A DNA stretch of 64,000 bases from Acetothermia bacterium UBA3571 (GTDB taxonomy: Bacteria > Bipolaricaulota > Bipolaricaulia > Bipolaricaulales > Bipolaricaulaceae): the NCBI GenBank assembly GCA_002375995.1, contig DFNI01000026.1, forward strand, positions 1 through 64,000, in the 5' to 3' direction. Below, one piece after another: positions 52,856-61,885 of this stretch. The position numbers and the translations under genes were made by a program. Every line of letters starts with the position of its first letter. The first letter of the stretch is position 1. Below the pieces are notes generated by a model, which worked only from the letters and a program-made list of their open reading frames with translations, ran no database searches and had not been told where the DNA came from.

Positions 52856-55021
52856 TCAGCGGCAAGGTACGAGCTCCACCGCCGTGGCCGCCGCTTGCAT
52901 TCCCTCGGGGAAATAGATTTTCAAGGTCACGTTGAGGATCCCCCCGGCCGGATACCCGACGGGCACCACCTCATCCCCGAAAGCCTGTTGGATCTCCATC
53001 GTCTCTACCTCACCGTTGGGGAAGGTGAGAACTAGCTCCCCCCGTTCGAACGGAGGAGCGCTCCACACGATATGCAGGTCATGTGAGGCTTCCTCCCCAC
53101 AGACGGGCTCCGCCTCTACTGAGAGAGTGGGTGTCTCTGCCCCTTCACCCGGGACGACGAAGTTATGGGAGACAGAGTTGTTGTCCTCGCGGAGTTCTTC
53201 CACCGCGTTCTCGGGATCCAATACCACGGTGATCACGTGTTTCCCCGGGGTCACCTCCCAGGAAAACTGGATCTCAGCCTCCTCGCCAGCTCCGAGCAAT
53301 GGTCCCGGCTCCGTCCATACGAGCTCCCCGTCGAGGAGATAAGCGATGTTGTAAGGTACTTGAACTGGGGTCCCCTCGTTCACCACCACTCCGGTCACCT
53401 GGATCACATGATCCGGCAGAACCCAGTTGAACTTCGGGGGATCGAACCTGAGTTCCGGTTCCCGGGGAGGAAGCTTGGTGGGGCAAGCCGGGATGGCGAA
53501 GCTGGGATCGGCCCACACTTGGTCGCTTTTGAGGGTTCCGGAATAGCCGGGGTCGTACAGGGTGGTGGCGAAAAGGTGGCCCCCCACCGTCGCCAGGGAG
53601 TTGATTCCCCCGTTTTGGGGATCGAACGGATGTGGCCCGGCCTCCACTACGATCCAAGAGCTCCCGTCGTAACGCGATAGGTTCCCGCTGGGATATCCTT
53701 CCCCGAGGTAAAGATAACCGGCGAACACTGCCATGGCGCGGGCCCGCAGCATCCTTTCCCGGGGATCCGTGGTGATGAAATTCGGCCCACCCCAGGGAGG
53801 GGTGACGTTGGTCCACCCGCGGGACCCCCCTCCCGTGTACCGCCACACTTCCGCCCCGAAATGGGACAGGGTGCCGATGTATAGGGCGCCCTTGTATATG
53901 GCGTAGGTCCCCACTTCCTGGTTGACCCTGAAATTAGTGCCCTGGCTCGGTATGAACGTCTCGGTGCCGAAACCGTCCCTGTTAACCTGGACCCAAGAAT
54001 CGGGGGCACCGGAAGGACTTTCCCACACCTCGATACCGCTTCCATAGGTCTTGGGATCACCGAACGACCCCATCCGATTCCGGGTGGACGTGGCGGCCAC
54101 GAGCTTTCCGTTGAAGACCACCAACATGTCCAGATCGCGGTTGTCCGGGTCCCCGAACCCGTTCCATACCACCCGTTCCCACACCATGGTGGTCTTTCCC
54201 AGATCCGGGGTACGCCAGATCTCGAACGTATCGGGGGTGGAAAGCTCCCTTGCCCCATAAAGTTGGCCCCGGAAGATTACGCGGGGAATCGGGGAGTCGG
54301 GCAGGATCTTCCCCTGCCCTATAGGGGTCACTCGCTGCCAGTGGCGGGAATCGAAGCGGCTTCCCGCCTGGATGCGCCAAAGTACCCCGGCCCGGTAGAA
54401 GAACAAGGTGTTGCCCAGGGGAACGATGACCGCGCCGTCCAGTGCCGCGGGTACGTAAACCTCGGTCCATCGGTAACAGGTCCCGGCATCCAATCGGTAA
54501 AGGCTGGTTTCATTGTAGGCGTAAAGCTTCCCGGCGAAGGCGAATAGCTGGGGCGCCTGCTGGGAAGAGGGCGCTCCGAACATCGTTGGCGGCGAAATGC
54601 GAACCCACGTGGAAAGAGGGATTACGGTGGCGGTCTGAAAAACGGTGAAGGTCAGGGTATCTTGCACGCTCCAGATGCCGCCCTGGATATCCACCATTAG
54701 CGTATAGGTACCCGCCGGCAAAACGCCCAGGAGCACGGAAATGCTCCAAGAGGTGATCACGCTGGCGCACCTCGTCCCGGGCTCGTCAGTCACCGTGCCC
54801 TGGATAGTAATGAGGTATCCAACAATGGTATGCCGGTATGAGACCTTGGGACAAGAGCTTCCGTACTGGCCCGAGATCACCACGGTAACCGGGGTGGTGT
54901 CGGATGGGTTGGCGGGCTTTATGGAAACCATCCCCGCCGCATACGCGGGGAGCACCGCCATAAAGCCCACAATCCCCAGGAACAGACCCCAAGACAACGC
55001 TCTAACTTCCCCATTATGCAT
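52856..55021 (-). CDS. large secreted beta-propeller protein with CARDB-type domain
   Basis: 721 residues from ATG 55021, which follows GGAGG. Signal peptide LSWGLFLGIVGFMAVLPAYA. An Ig-like region comes first (about 25-120, with PANPSDTTPVTVVISGQYG). A propeller-like part with repeated strands about gadget-style counters follows (LFAFAGKLYAYNETSLYRLD, YKGALYIGTLSHFGAEVWRY, FAGYLYLGEGYPSGNLSRYD). Then comes a CARDB adhesion-type domain (VNEGTPVQVPYNIAYLLDGE, GKHVITVVLDPENAVEELRE followed by DNNS). The last about 90 residues are another beta domain. It is probably displayed on the surface; ligand and role are unknown. Confidence 0.68.
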   Translation of the reverse strand: MHNGEVRALSWGLFLGIVGFMAVLPAYAAGMVSIKPANPSDTTPVTVVISGQYGSSCPKVSYRHTIVGYLITIQGTVTDEPGTRCASVITSWSISVLLGVLPAGTYTLMVDIQGGIWSVQDTLTFTVFQTATVIPLSTWVRISPPTMFGAPSSQQAPQLFAFAGKLYAYNETSLYRLDAGTCYRWTEVYVPAALDGAVIVPLGNTLFFYRAGVLWRIQAGSRFDSRHWQRVTPIGQGKILPDSPIPRVIFRGQLYGARELSTPDTFEIWRTPDLGKTTMVWERVVWNGFGDPDNRDLDMLVVFNGKLVAATSTRNRMGSFGDPKTYGSGIEVWESPSGAPDSWVQVNRDGFGTETFIPSQGTNFRVNQEVGTYAIYKGALYIGTLSHFGAEVWRYTGGGSRGWTNVTPPWGGPNFITTDPRERMLRARAMAVFAGYLYLGEGYPSGNLSRYDGSSWIVVEAGPHPFDPQNGGINSLATVGGHLFATTLYDPGYSGTLKSDQVWADPSFAIPACPTKLPPREPELRFDPPKFNWVLPDHVIQVTGVVVNEGTPVQVPYNIAYLLDGELVWTEPGPLLGAGEEAEIQFSWEVTPGKHVITVVLDPENAVEELREDNNSVSHNFVVPGEGAETPTLSVEAEPVCGEEASHDLHIVWSAPPFERGELVLTFPNGEVETMEIQQAFGDEVVPVGYPAGGILNVTLKIYFPEGMQAAATAVELVPCR

Positions 55022-55151
55022 GCACGCCTCCACCTCTCCTGCAGGAATTCCCGCCATGGGGCACGCGGGACTTTCCCACTTTACGGAGTTCCTTTGTGGG
55101 AGTCAAACGGCGGTGAGAAGGAGCGTATGGGCTCCGGAAGCAATTCCCTGC

Positions 55152-56031
55152 TCAATCGCTGCCCGAGGTGTGGACTCGCCGAAGATAATATTCGTAACCG
55201 AACCGCCGTCTCAGTTCCTGCAGGCGCCCCAGGTGCTCTAGGACCTCGGGTGAGCGGAGCTTCGCTACCTGTAGCACTAAGGCCGTCTGGATCGCCAAGG
55301 GGACGATGTTCGTATGGTAAATGCCAGCGGGACCACGACGGGCAGCGGGGATCACCGCCACATCCGAGACCATCTCCCTGACCACCGTGTCGGTGATTCA
55401 GGATGACCGGGGCTCCCACTTCCTTCGCCAGTTCCAATGCGTTCAGATGATCCTTGGGGATGAAGAGGAAGGAGTAAACGACCAAAGTCTCTCGGGAAGT
55501 GAGTAGCTGCAGCTTCTCCAGGATGCCCCGTCCCTCCTCCGGCACGGGTATTGCGTCCAAATGGAGCCGGCGGAGCCGGAACGCGAAGAGTTCCGTAAGG
55601 GGCCTTGTGGACCCCGGCCACAGATAAAAATCCATTTCGCGCCAGAGATCAGCTCTGCTGCTCGGAAGATATCCTCCGGCCGAATGCTGTTTATCGGCTC
55701 GCGGAGATAGGCTATCTTCGTTTCCACCAAACGGGCGTAGATCTCCCCGTCGGCTACCTCGGCCAGGGCCCGGCCCAGCTTCTTTCCCGGCGCGACCTCT
55801 TGACGGTACAGCTCCTGGAGAGCCGTCCTGAACTCGGGGTACCCTGAGTACCCCAATTTCTGGGCCAAGCGGACGAGGGTGGATTTATGAACTTCCCAGA
55901 GATCTCGCCGCTTCTTCCACGCTGAGGAAGATGAACTCCTCGTAGTGGGTGAGGATGTCCTGTACCAATGCTTTTTGGTTCTGGTTCGACTTCGGAAACG
56001 CTTGTTTGACCCGATTGCGTAACTCCGTCAT
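55152..56031 (-). pseudogene. RpiR/MurR-family transcriptional regulator, frameshifted
   Basis: Reading from 56031 downward, the first frame encodes LRNRVKQAFPKSNQNQKALV and FLSVEEAARSLG, the start of the RpiR helix-turn-helix domain. It breaks near 55893, continues in another frame as KSTLVRLAQKLGYSGYPEFR, and through the linker to GAKWIFICGRGPQGPL (SIS domain). It breaks again near 55600 (TELFAFRLRRLHLDAIPVPE). A third break near 55400 (one extra A in CTGAATCACC) precedes VVREMVSDVAVIPAARRGPA and the end RFGYEYYLR. Three indels mark an inactivated sugar-phosphate-sensing regulator. Its original target may have been the amino-sugar genes, but that is speculation. Confidence 0.85.
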
Positions 56032-56431
56032 GGCCTACCCGAAAAAATGGTGCCTCGGCGTCCAGGGAGAGACGATCCCTTGGTCACGGCACGTTTGTTT
56101 CCAGAAGTTGGGGAATATGAGACTTGTCCCAAAAATTGATGTTACGGAAATGTGTTTCCAGAGATGGATGAGCTCGTCGCGCGCCCTTGGGCATGACATT
56201 TCCAGGGTGAGTTCCCTGCCTTCTCTCCAGGGTATGCTGGCACTCTTACCAGGGTTATTCCTTCTGTGATGGCGAGATCCCTCTGGAAGCAAATGGACAA
56301 CGCCATCTCGCCTCTCATAACAGAAAAACCCGGTGCCCTGTACTTTCCTAGCGATTCAGCCCCGCTGAAACCGCCCCGCCAAATTCACTGTAATATAAGC
56401 AAACGCCTTCTTCTGAGGAGGTGGGGAAGCG
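56032..56431. other. 400-base intergenic stretch
   Basis: Between the broken regulator and the alpha/beta hydrolase. Only short open frames without family resemblance are present. No clear promoter pair, repeat or RNA gene was found; a GAGGAGGTG ribosome binding site for the next gene lies at its right end. Confidence 0.4.
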
Positions 56432-58120
56432 TTGTGGAAGCGTTGGTTTGTGGTTGTGACCTTGTTTTTCTGGGTTCAGGTGGCGCATGTTCCCACGACC
56501 TCAGCACAGGAGATCGTGTTGGAGGGCATCCTTTCCCTCGCCCATCGTGGGGCAGTCACCGGCACGGAAGCATTCGAGCTTTCCAGGTTCTCGCAGGGTT
56601 TTCGCCTGATCTCCTGGGGACGGATATTGAGTAGGGAGGGGGAAGTTACCTGGATCGCTCGGGCCCTATACTCCCCCGAGCTTTACCCCTTGGAGTATGA
56701 ACTCGAGAAACGCACCCCCACCACCTCCACCGTGATCCATGGGGTTTACTCCGACACCATGCAAGGGTTTTCGGTGGAGCTCTACCGGGACGGGACATTC
56801 CGCGGAAGTACCCTCCTTCGGAGCCAAAACCCCGTGCTCTTGGACGAGGATGTGGTTTCCCACTACGTGGTTTTGGCGCTTGAGCTTTGGATCCACGACG
56901 GCGGGGGGTTCACGGCGCTGGTGCCCCAGGCTCGGGCCGCGGTGCCCCTACGGGCTGAGCTGGAGGGACTTGCCGCCTTCCCCGCCCCCTGGGGGGACGA
57001 GGCCGCCCAGCGCTGGCGCCTCACCCTGGCGGGGGAAGAAGTCCTCATACATGAACATGCCGGAGAACTCCTCTGGGCCGAGGTACCTGAGGCAGGGCTT
57101 TCCGCTTGGCGCTCGGACCTCTTTCGCTCCCTTCCTCGGCCCTACCGGATTCAGGTCGAAATGTCCCTTCCTGGTGGGGCCAGGGAGGAGGGGGTCCGCT
57201 TCGCCTCCGGGAAGATCGCCGGGACGCTACTCCTTCCCTCAGGTAGAGGACCCCTCCCCGCGGTCCTCTTCCTCCCCGGAACCGGGGAGATAGACCGGGA
57301 CGGCTCCGCCCCCGGAAAGCCGACGGCCATCTTCCGCGAGCTCGCCTATTCCCTGGCCGAGGCCGGCTTCGCTTCCCTCCGCTACGACAAGCGGGGCGTG
57401 GGAGAAAGCCACGGGGACCTCTCGCGGGCGTCCTTCTCCGACCTCCGCTCCGATGCCCGGGCCGCATTGCGGTGGCTCCTTTCCCGCCCCGAGGTAGAAC
57501 GCGTCTTTCTCGTGGGACACTCGGAAGGGGTGTTGCATGCCCTGGCCCTCGCGGGTGAGCCCGGGATCGCGGGCTTGGTGCTTCTGGGCGCACCAGCACG
57601 GCCTCTGGGGGAAGTGTTAGTATGGCAACTGGAGAGTGCCCTGCGCGCCGCCGGCGCCTCGGAGGAGAAGTTCTCGGATGAACTCCAAAAGCTCGAGAAG
57701 TTCCTCGCCTTTGTCCAGAGTAGTTCCGGCGATTGGGACGATTATACCATTGAGGAACTCCGCGCCGCGCTCCCGGATTACCCCCCGGATGAATTGGAGG
57801 AGATACGAAAAACCTCGCTGCGTTGGTGGCGGGAGGCGTTAGTTTTCGATCCGGTGGCCGCGGTCCGGGAGGTTGGTGTCCCGTTCCTTGCGGTGAACGG
57901 TGGGGCCGATATCAGGGTGCCGCCGGAGGACGTTTCCCGCTTGGCCGAGGCGGCCCGGGAGGCCGGGAATCCCGACGCTCGGGGGACCGTGATCCCCAAA
58001 ATGAACCACTGGCTGCGGTTCCAGCCTGGGCGGCCCCTCCCCGAGCGTCTCACCGGTCCCCTGGACCCCAGGGCGGTGGAGCTCCTAGTTTCCTGGATGG
58101 AAATGCACTTTAGGAGGTGA
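56432..58120 (+). CDS. secreted alpha/beta hydrolase
   Basis: 562 residues. Signal peptide KRWFVVVTLFFWVQVAHVPT; an N-terminal beta-rich domain of about 240 residues without known family; then an alpha/beta hydrolase domain. In the latter, the oxyanion segment LPAVLFLPGTGEIDRDGSAP is followed by SLRYDKRGVGES, the nucleophile elbow FLVGHSEGVLHALAL (GxSxG), the acid Asp in VNGGADIRVPPED and the His in PKMNHWLRF. TTG 56432 follows GAGGAGGTG. It starts a run of secreted-protein genes. Likely an esterase or peptidase; the substrate is unknown. Confidence 0.8.
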   Translation: MWKRWFVVVTLFFWVQVAHVPTTSAQEIVLEGILSLAHRGAVTGTEAFELSRFSQGFRLISWGRILSREGEVTWIARALYSPELYPLEYELEKRTPTTSTVIHGVYSDTMQGFSVELYRDGTFRGSTLLRSQNPVLLDEDVVSHYVVLALELWIHDGGGFTALVPQARAAVPLRAELEGLAAFPAPWGDEAAQRWRLTLAGEEVLIHEHAGELLWAEVPEAGLSAWRSDLFRSLPRPYRIQVEMSLPGGAREEGVRFASGKIAGTLLLPSGRGPLPAVLFLPGTGEIDRDGSAPGKPTAIFRELAYSLAEAGFASLRYDKRGVGESHGDLSRASFSDLRSDARAALRWLLSRPEVERVFLVGHSEGVLHALALAGEPGIAGLVLLGAPARPLGEVLVWQLESALRAAGASEEKFSDELQKLEKFLAFVQSSSGDWDDYTIEELRAALPDYPPDELEEIRKTSLRWWREALVFDPVAAVREVGVPFLAVNGGADIRVPPEDVSRLAEAAREAGNPDARGTVIPKMNHWLRFQPGRPLPERLTGPLDPRAVELLVSWMEMHFRR

Positions 58121-58125
58121 CAAGT

Positions 58126-59235
58126 ATGCGGTGGGTTGTCGGGGTACTTGTGCTCGGGGCCATGTGTGCTCCCCTCTATGCCGCCTCATGGGAGCTATCC
58201 CCGGAGCGTGAGGTGGTGTTGGTATGGTCGAATCTTTGGGCCCAATATTCCCTTTCCCCTGACGGCAGATGGTTCGTTTTGCTCAATCGCCACGAATTCG
58301 GGGAGGACGCGTGGAAGGGGATCTGCCTTTGGCGCACCGATGATGGAGAGTTCCAGGGATGTCTGACCCTTCCGGGGTTCGAGGCCACCCGAGGTTTCCT
58401 CAGCCCCCCGATATGGTCTCCCGATGGCTCAGCGTTCGCCGTGATAGTTTACCAGCCTGGGGCCACGCCTGAACAACGTCTGTGGGCCGTGTATCCGGGA
58501 ACCGGGAGGATAGTGGAGCTTTTGTCTAGAGAACCGCCGGATCTGTACAACCTCGTTTGGTCGCCTGACGGGACCCGCCTCGCCCTCGCCATCGGTGATG
58601 AAAAACGGGGCCGCATAGAACTCTTCTTGCCGGATGCGGGAGAATGGGTACCCGTCGCTCGATACGAAGGATCCCCTCAGTGGGTTTTCTGGACCCTGGG
58701 CGATCGCATCATGTGGGGCACCGTTCCCCCGGGTGATGCGGGATGCGGGGTTTTCGAGGTCGGCCGCAAAGAGGGCGGTGGGCCGAGGTCCATTTGGTCG
58801 TCCGCGGAACTTCTAAATGTGCGGTATCCTTACGTCTTTTCCCCCGACGGAAGGTATCTCTGGAAAACCGCCTTCCCCGAGCTCATCGACCTTTCTTCGG
58901 GGAAGGCGATTCCCCTCCCTCTCCCCGAGCAGGAGGGCTGCCCGAAGAGTATCGTGTCCTTGCTGGTATGGTTGCCTTCCGGGGAACAGTGCCTCTATGA
59001 GGCCTATCTTTATGCAGGTGATCAGGAGGGAAAAGGCATCCTACACCTACTCCTGGGAGTTCCGGGTCGCGAAGGCGTCTCCAGTCAGATCCTCATGGAA
59101 CGTCCTCCCGGGTATGTCCTCACCTGGTCTGCTGACGACCGGGTCTGGCTGGCCAGGTGGGGGAAGAAGGGAGTGAATAACGGATCTTCGTGTTCAAGAT
59201 CGCGCGGATGGGGGAGTGAGAGGAGTCGTATATGA
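58126..59235 (+). CDS. secreted WD40-like (SPDG/PD40) beta-propeller protein 1
   Basis: 369 residues from ATG 58126 (GGAGG upstream). Signal peptide WVVGVLVLGAMCAPLYAA. At least four blades show the TolB-type pattern: QYSLSPDGRWFVLL, PIWSPDGSAFAVIV, LVWSPDGTRLALAI and VFSPDGRYLWKT. The last about 20 residues (from near 59165) look out of frame. Another frame there encodes RIFVFKIARMGE, a natural end with stop at about 59220 just before the next gene's ribosome binding site. A late frameshift that altered the C-terminus is likely. It belongs to a set of four propeller genes here. Confidence 0.78.
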   Translation: MRWVVGVLVLGAMCAPLYAASWELSPEREVVLVWSNLWAQYSLSPDGRWFVLLNRHEFGEDAWKGICLWRTDDGEFQGCLTLPGFEATRGFLSPPIWSPDGSAFAVIVYQPGATPEQRLWAVYPGTGRIVELLSREPPDLYNLVWSPDGTRLALAIGDEKRGRIELFLPDAGEWVPVARYEGSPQWVFWTLGDRIMWGTVPPGDAGCGVFEVGRKEGGGPRSIWSSAELLNVRYPYVFSPDGRYLWKTAFPELIDLSSGKAIPLPLPEQEGCPKSIVSLLVWLPSGEQCLYEAYLYAGDQEGKGILHLLLGVPGREGVSSQILMERPPGYVLTWSADDRVWLARWGKKGVNNGSSCSRSRGWGSERSRI

Positions 59236-60341
59236 AAGTCCTCATCCTGACGGCCCTGTTTGCGGGAGTAGGGATTACGGCCATAGCGGGCCCCACGGTA
59301 CTCCCATTGCCCCCGGGAGCGACGGGCCTCGCCCTGGCCTGGACTCCGGGTGGAGATGCCTTGGTCGTGGTATACAAGCTCGCTGATTCGTCGCTTCGGC
59401 TCAGGGTGGTGGAGGTCCCGGAGGGGAACGTTCGGTGGGAGAAACACATCGGTGGGATCCCCAGGGGCGATCCTCGGCCGCCGCTATTCTCCGTGCGTGT
59501 CTCGGAAGATGGCACCTGGATCGCGGTGGGCTCTCCCTGGGGTATCTTGATTTTCTCTTCTGCCGGGAGGCTCACTTGGGCCTATCCCGTGGGCCTGGGG
59601 GAACTCCCCTTCCTGCTCCGCTTCCTCCACGTCGATGACCGTTCTCCCCAGGATTACCTGGCACTGGTGGTGGCCCGGGCGGAGCGCTGGTGGCCGCCGA
59701 TGGTCGCCTCACCGTACGCGGACGTCACCATGGAGATAAGGACCCTGGACGCAAACTGGGCCCTCAACGACGACGCTCCCTTCGGGGCGTGGCCCCTTCC
59801 CATTTTCACCTCTCGAGCCGACTACAGCCGTGATGGGAAGGTATTCGCCGCCGCCACTATGAACCCACGGACGGGGGCGTGGCTGTTGGGCTTTTTGGGC
59901 GGGGAGGTCGAGGAAGGGGGCCATTACCTCACCGGGGTGTTGGGGGATGTGGCCGAGCCCACCGCCCTGGCCGTGAGCCCCGACGGCGGGGAGGTGGCTC
60001 TGGGGCTCGGGACCCGGCGGCCCGGGGAGGTCCCCCTGATCCGGCGCCTGGATCCCGTCTCGGGGGAGGAGCTCGCCGCTTATTTCCCCTGCGGGGAATA
60101 CCAGTGCTTCATCGCGGCCCTGGACTGGAGCCACGATGGACGCTACCTCGCTTACTCCGCCCAAGCGGAGGGGTTCTTCCGCCTGGGTATTGTCGATCTA
60201 GAGACCGGGGATGAGACTGTCCTGTGTGAAGGGAGGGGCAATGAGGTGTGTCCTGCCTCCCCTGCCTTCTCCCCCACTGGGGATTACCTCGCCACGTTGG
60301 GGAAAAGGGTGGTCGTGCTATGGCGGATCCCCGAGGGTTGA
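59232..60341 (+). CDS. secreted WD40-like beta-propeller protein 2
   Basis: 369 residues. Signal peptide KVLILTALFAGVGITAIA. Blade motifs: LALAWTPGGDALVVVYK, FSVRVSEDGTWIAVG, LAVSPDGGEVALGLG, LDWSHDGRYLAYSA and PAFSPTGDYLATLG, ending VVVLWRIPEG. It is a paralogue of the next propeller gene (same LPLPPGATGLALAW-like opening and similar blade order). It overlaps propeller 1 by four bases. Probably a periplasmic or surface scaffold or sensor. Confidence 0.78.
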   Translation: MKVLILTALFAGVGITAIAGPTVLPLPPGATGLALAWTPGGDALVVVYKLADSSLRLRVVEVPEGNVRWEKHIGGIPRGDPRPPLFSVRVSEDGTWIAVGSPWGILIFSSAGRLTWAYPVGLGELPFLLRFLHVDDRSPQDYLALVVARAERWWPPMVASPYADVTMEIRTLDANWALNDDAPFGAWPLPIFTSRADYSRDGKVFAAATMNPRTGAWLLGFLGGEVEEGGHYLTGVLGDVAEPTALAVSPDGGEVALGLGTRRPGEVPLIRRLDPVSGEELAAYFPCGEYQCFIAALDWSHDGRYLAYSAQAEGFFRLGIVDLETGDETVLCEGRGNEVCPASPAFSPTGDYLATLGKRVVVLWRIPEG

Positions 60342-60385
60342 GCCGAGGAGGAAGGTGCCGGCTGTGCGGTTAAAAGGAGGTCGTG

Positions 60386-61885
60386 ATGTGGAGGATGATG
60401 ACAATTATTTCGGCGATGTTGGGCCTTTTTGCTTGGGGGGTGGCCAGGGACATCCCCTTGCCTTCGGGGACGAAAGCACTGGGCCTTGCTTGGTCCCCGG
60501 ACGGAAGCGGTATCGTGCTGCTGTACCGGGGATCTGAGGGGGGCGGGGTGGCCTGGGTGGAGGTGGAGAGTGGGGAAGTCCGCTGGCAGGTCACGGGGTT
60601 CTGGCTCTCCCCCAGGAGTTACCCCATCGCCTTCGCCCCTGATGGGGATAAGGTGGCAGTAGGAGCATTGAACAGGGTGTTGGTCATCTCGGCTCCTGAC
60701 GGAGAAGTGCTGGCCACGGTGGAACTGGGGGAACGCTTCCATCCCCTGGCCCTGGCCTTCCTCCCCAATGGCGCTCTAGCGGTGGTGGTGGAGGAGGTGC
60801 GAGGATTCCCCGGAAGCCTTTATTTGGACACTAGGGGCTCCACTGGAGAGTTGATCGAGCGGGTCCCCTTGGGCGAGCGGAACACACCCGCTCCCCGGCC
60901 CATAGCCGACTTTTCCCCGGACGAGCGGCTGTTAGCGTTCGCCGCCGGGACCGATGCGGAGCCCGGCGGGGAGGTGTGGCTCGTCCACCTTTTGGATCTC
61001 AAAACCGGGGAAACGCGCACCTGGGATCTGCGGGAGCTTCGCCCGGAACTCCCTTGGGAGGGATTGCGGACTCAGATCGCCTCCCTGGCCTTACGGCCGG
61101 ATGGCGGAGAGATTGCGGTGGGGCTTTATTCGGGCGGTTCCGACACCCCTCTGGTCCTGAGGCTAGACACCGAGTTCGACCGGATATCCGAAGAGCTTTT
61201 CCCCTCCCCTGGTCGCAGTTTCCTCGCGGAAACTTTGGACTACAGCCCCGAAGGCAGTCGGCTCGCTTTCTCGGTGAGGTCCCTTCTGGAACCCATAGGC
61301 CCCGTAACTCTGGCGGTGGCTCGTCTCATGCCCGAGGGTTCTCAGCTTGAAACCCTCTGCCAAGTCCGTTTCTTTCGGGAATGTCCCGCCTTCCATCCCC
61401 TCTTCTCCCCCGACGGGGGGACCCTGGCCTCCCTGGGCTGGGAGGCAGTGCGGCTATGGGACCTCTGTCCCGAGGCCCTGGAACTCCCCGCCCCGGGGTG
61501 GACCTTCTCCTTCTCCTCCGGCGGGGCCTACCACCCCAAGGGATACGGGGAGTGGCATGTCCGGCTGGATGTCAAGGGACGTTTCGATGTCACTCACCAA
61601 GTGGGGGACACGGTTGAACCTTATGGCCCGTTTCAGCTCGAGCCCGAGGGGGCGGCGGAACTGTGGACACTGATCCAGACCGCGGGTATCCCGGAACGGG
61701 AATCTTCCACCCGCCCAGGGATACCCGATGAACCACGCTACACGTTCGCCCTCGAGGGACCGACCTGTGTTTTCCGGGTGGAGCTCTGGGCGGGGGAGGT
61801 GGAGGAGGACGCGGCCCTAACGGCCCTGATCGAAAGGATCTCTGCACTTATCCGGGTGTATACGGGAGAGGAGCCGGTGATATGA
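60386..61885 (+). CDS. secreted beta-propeller protein 3 with extra C-terminal domain
   Basis: 499 residues from ATG 60386 (AAAAGGAGGT upstream). Signal peptide MTIISAMLGLFAWGVA. Blades: LGLAWSPDGSGIVLLYR, PIAFAPDGDKVAVGA, ADFSPDERLLAFAAG, LRPDGGEIAVGLYS, LDYSPEGSRLAFSV and PLFSPDGGTLASLG. After the propeller about 130 residues form another domain (GPFQLEPEGAAELWTLIQTA, PRYTFALEGPTCVFRVELWA, ALTALIERISALI). Its pattern resembles the small emfourin-type protease-inhibitor fold; this is an inference from pattern only. It overlaps the GH5-like gene by four bases. Confidence 0.78.
   Translation: MWRMMTIISAMLGLFAWGVARDIPLPSGTKALGLAWSPDGSGIVLLYRGSEGGGVAWVEVESGEVRWQVTGFWLSPRSYPIAFAPDGDKVAVGALNRVLVISAPDGEVLATVELGERFHPLALAFLPNGALAVVVEEVRGFPGSLYLDTRGSTGELIERVPLGERNTPAPRPIADFSPDERLLAFAAGTDAEPGGEVWLVHLLDLKTGETRTWDLRELRPELPWEGLRTQIASLALRPDGGEIAVGLYSGGSDTPLVLRLDTEFDRISEELFPSPGRSFLAETLDYSPEGSRLAFSVRSLLEPIGPVTLAVARLMPEGSQLETLCQVRFFRECPAFHPLFSPDGGTLASLGWEAVRLWDLCPEALELPAPGWTFSFSSGGAYHPKGYGEWHVRLDVKGRFDVTHQVGDTVEPYGPFQLEPEGAAELWTLIQTAGIPERESSTRPGIPDEPRYTFALEGPTCVFRVELWAGEVEEDAALTALIERISALIRVYTGEEPVI

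Noticed and set aside
56266..56634. 122-codon plus-strand frame before the alpha/beta hydrolase
   Set aside because: It overlaps the hydrolase signal peptide in another frame and has no motifs or ribosome binding site.
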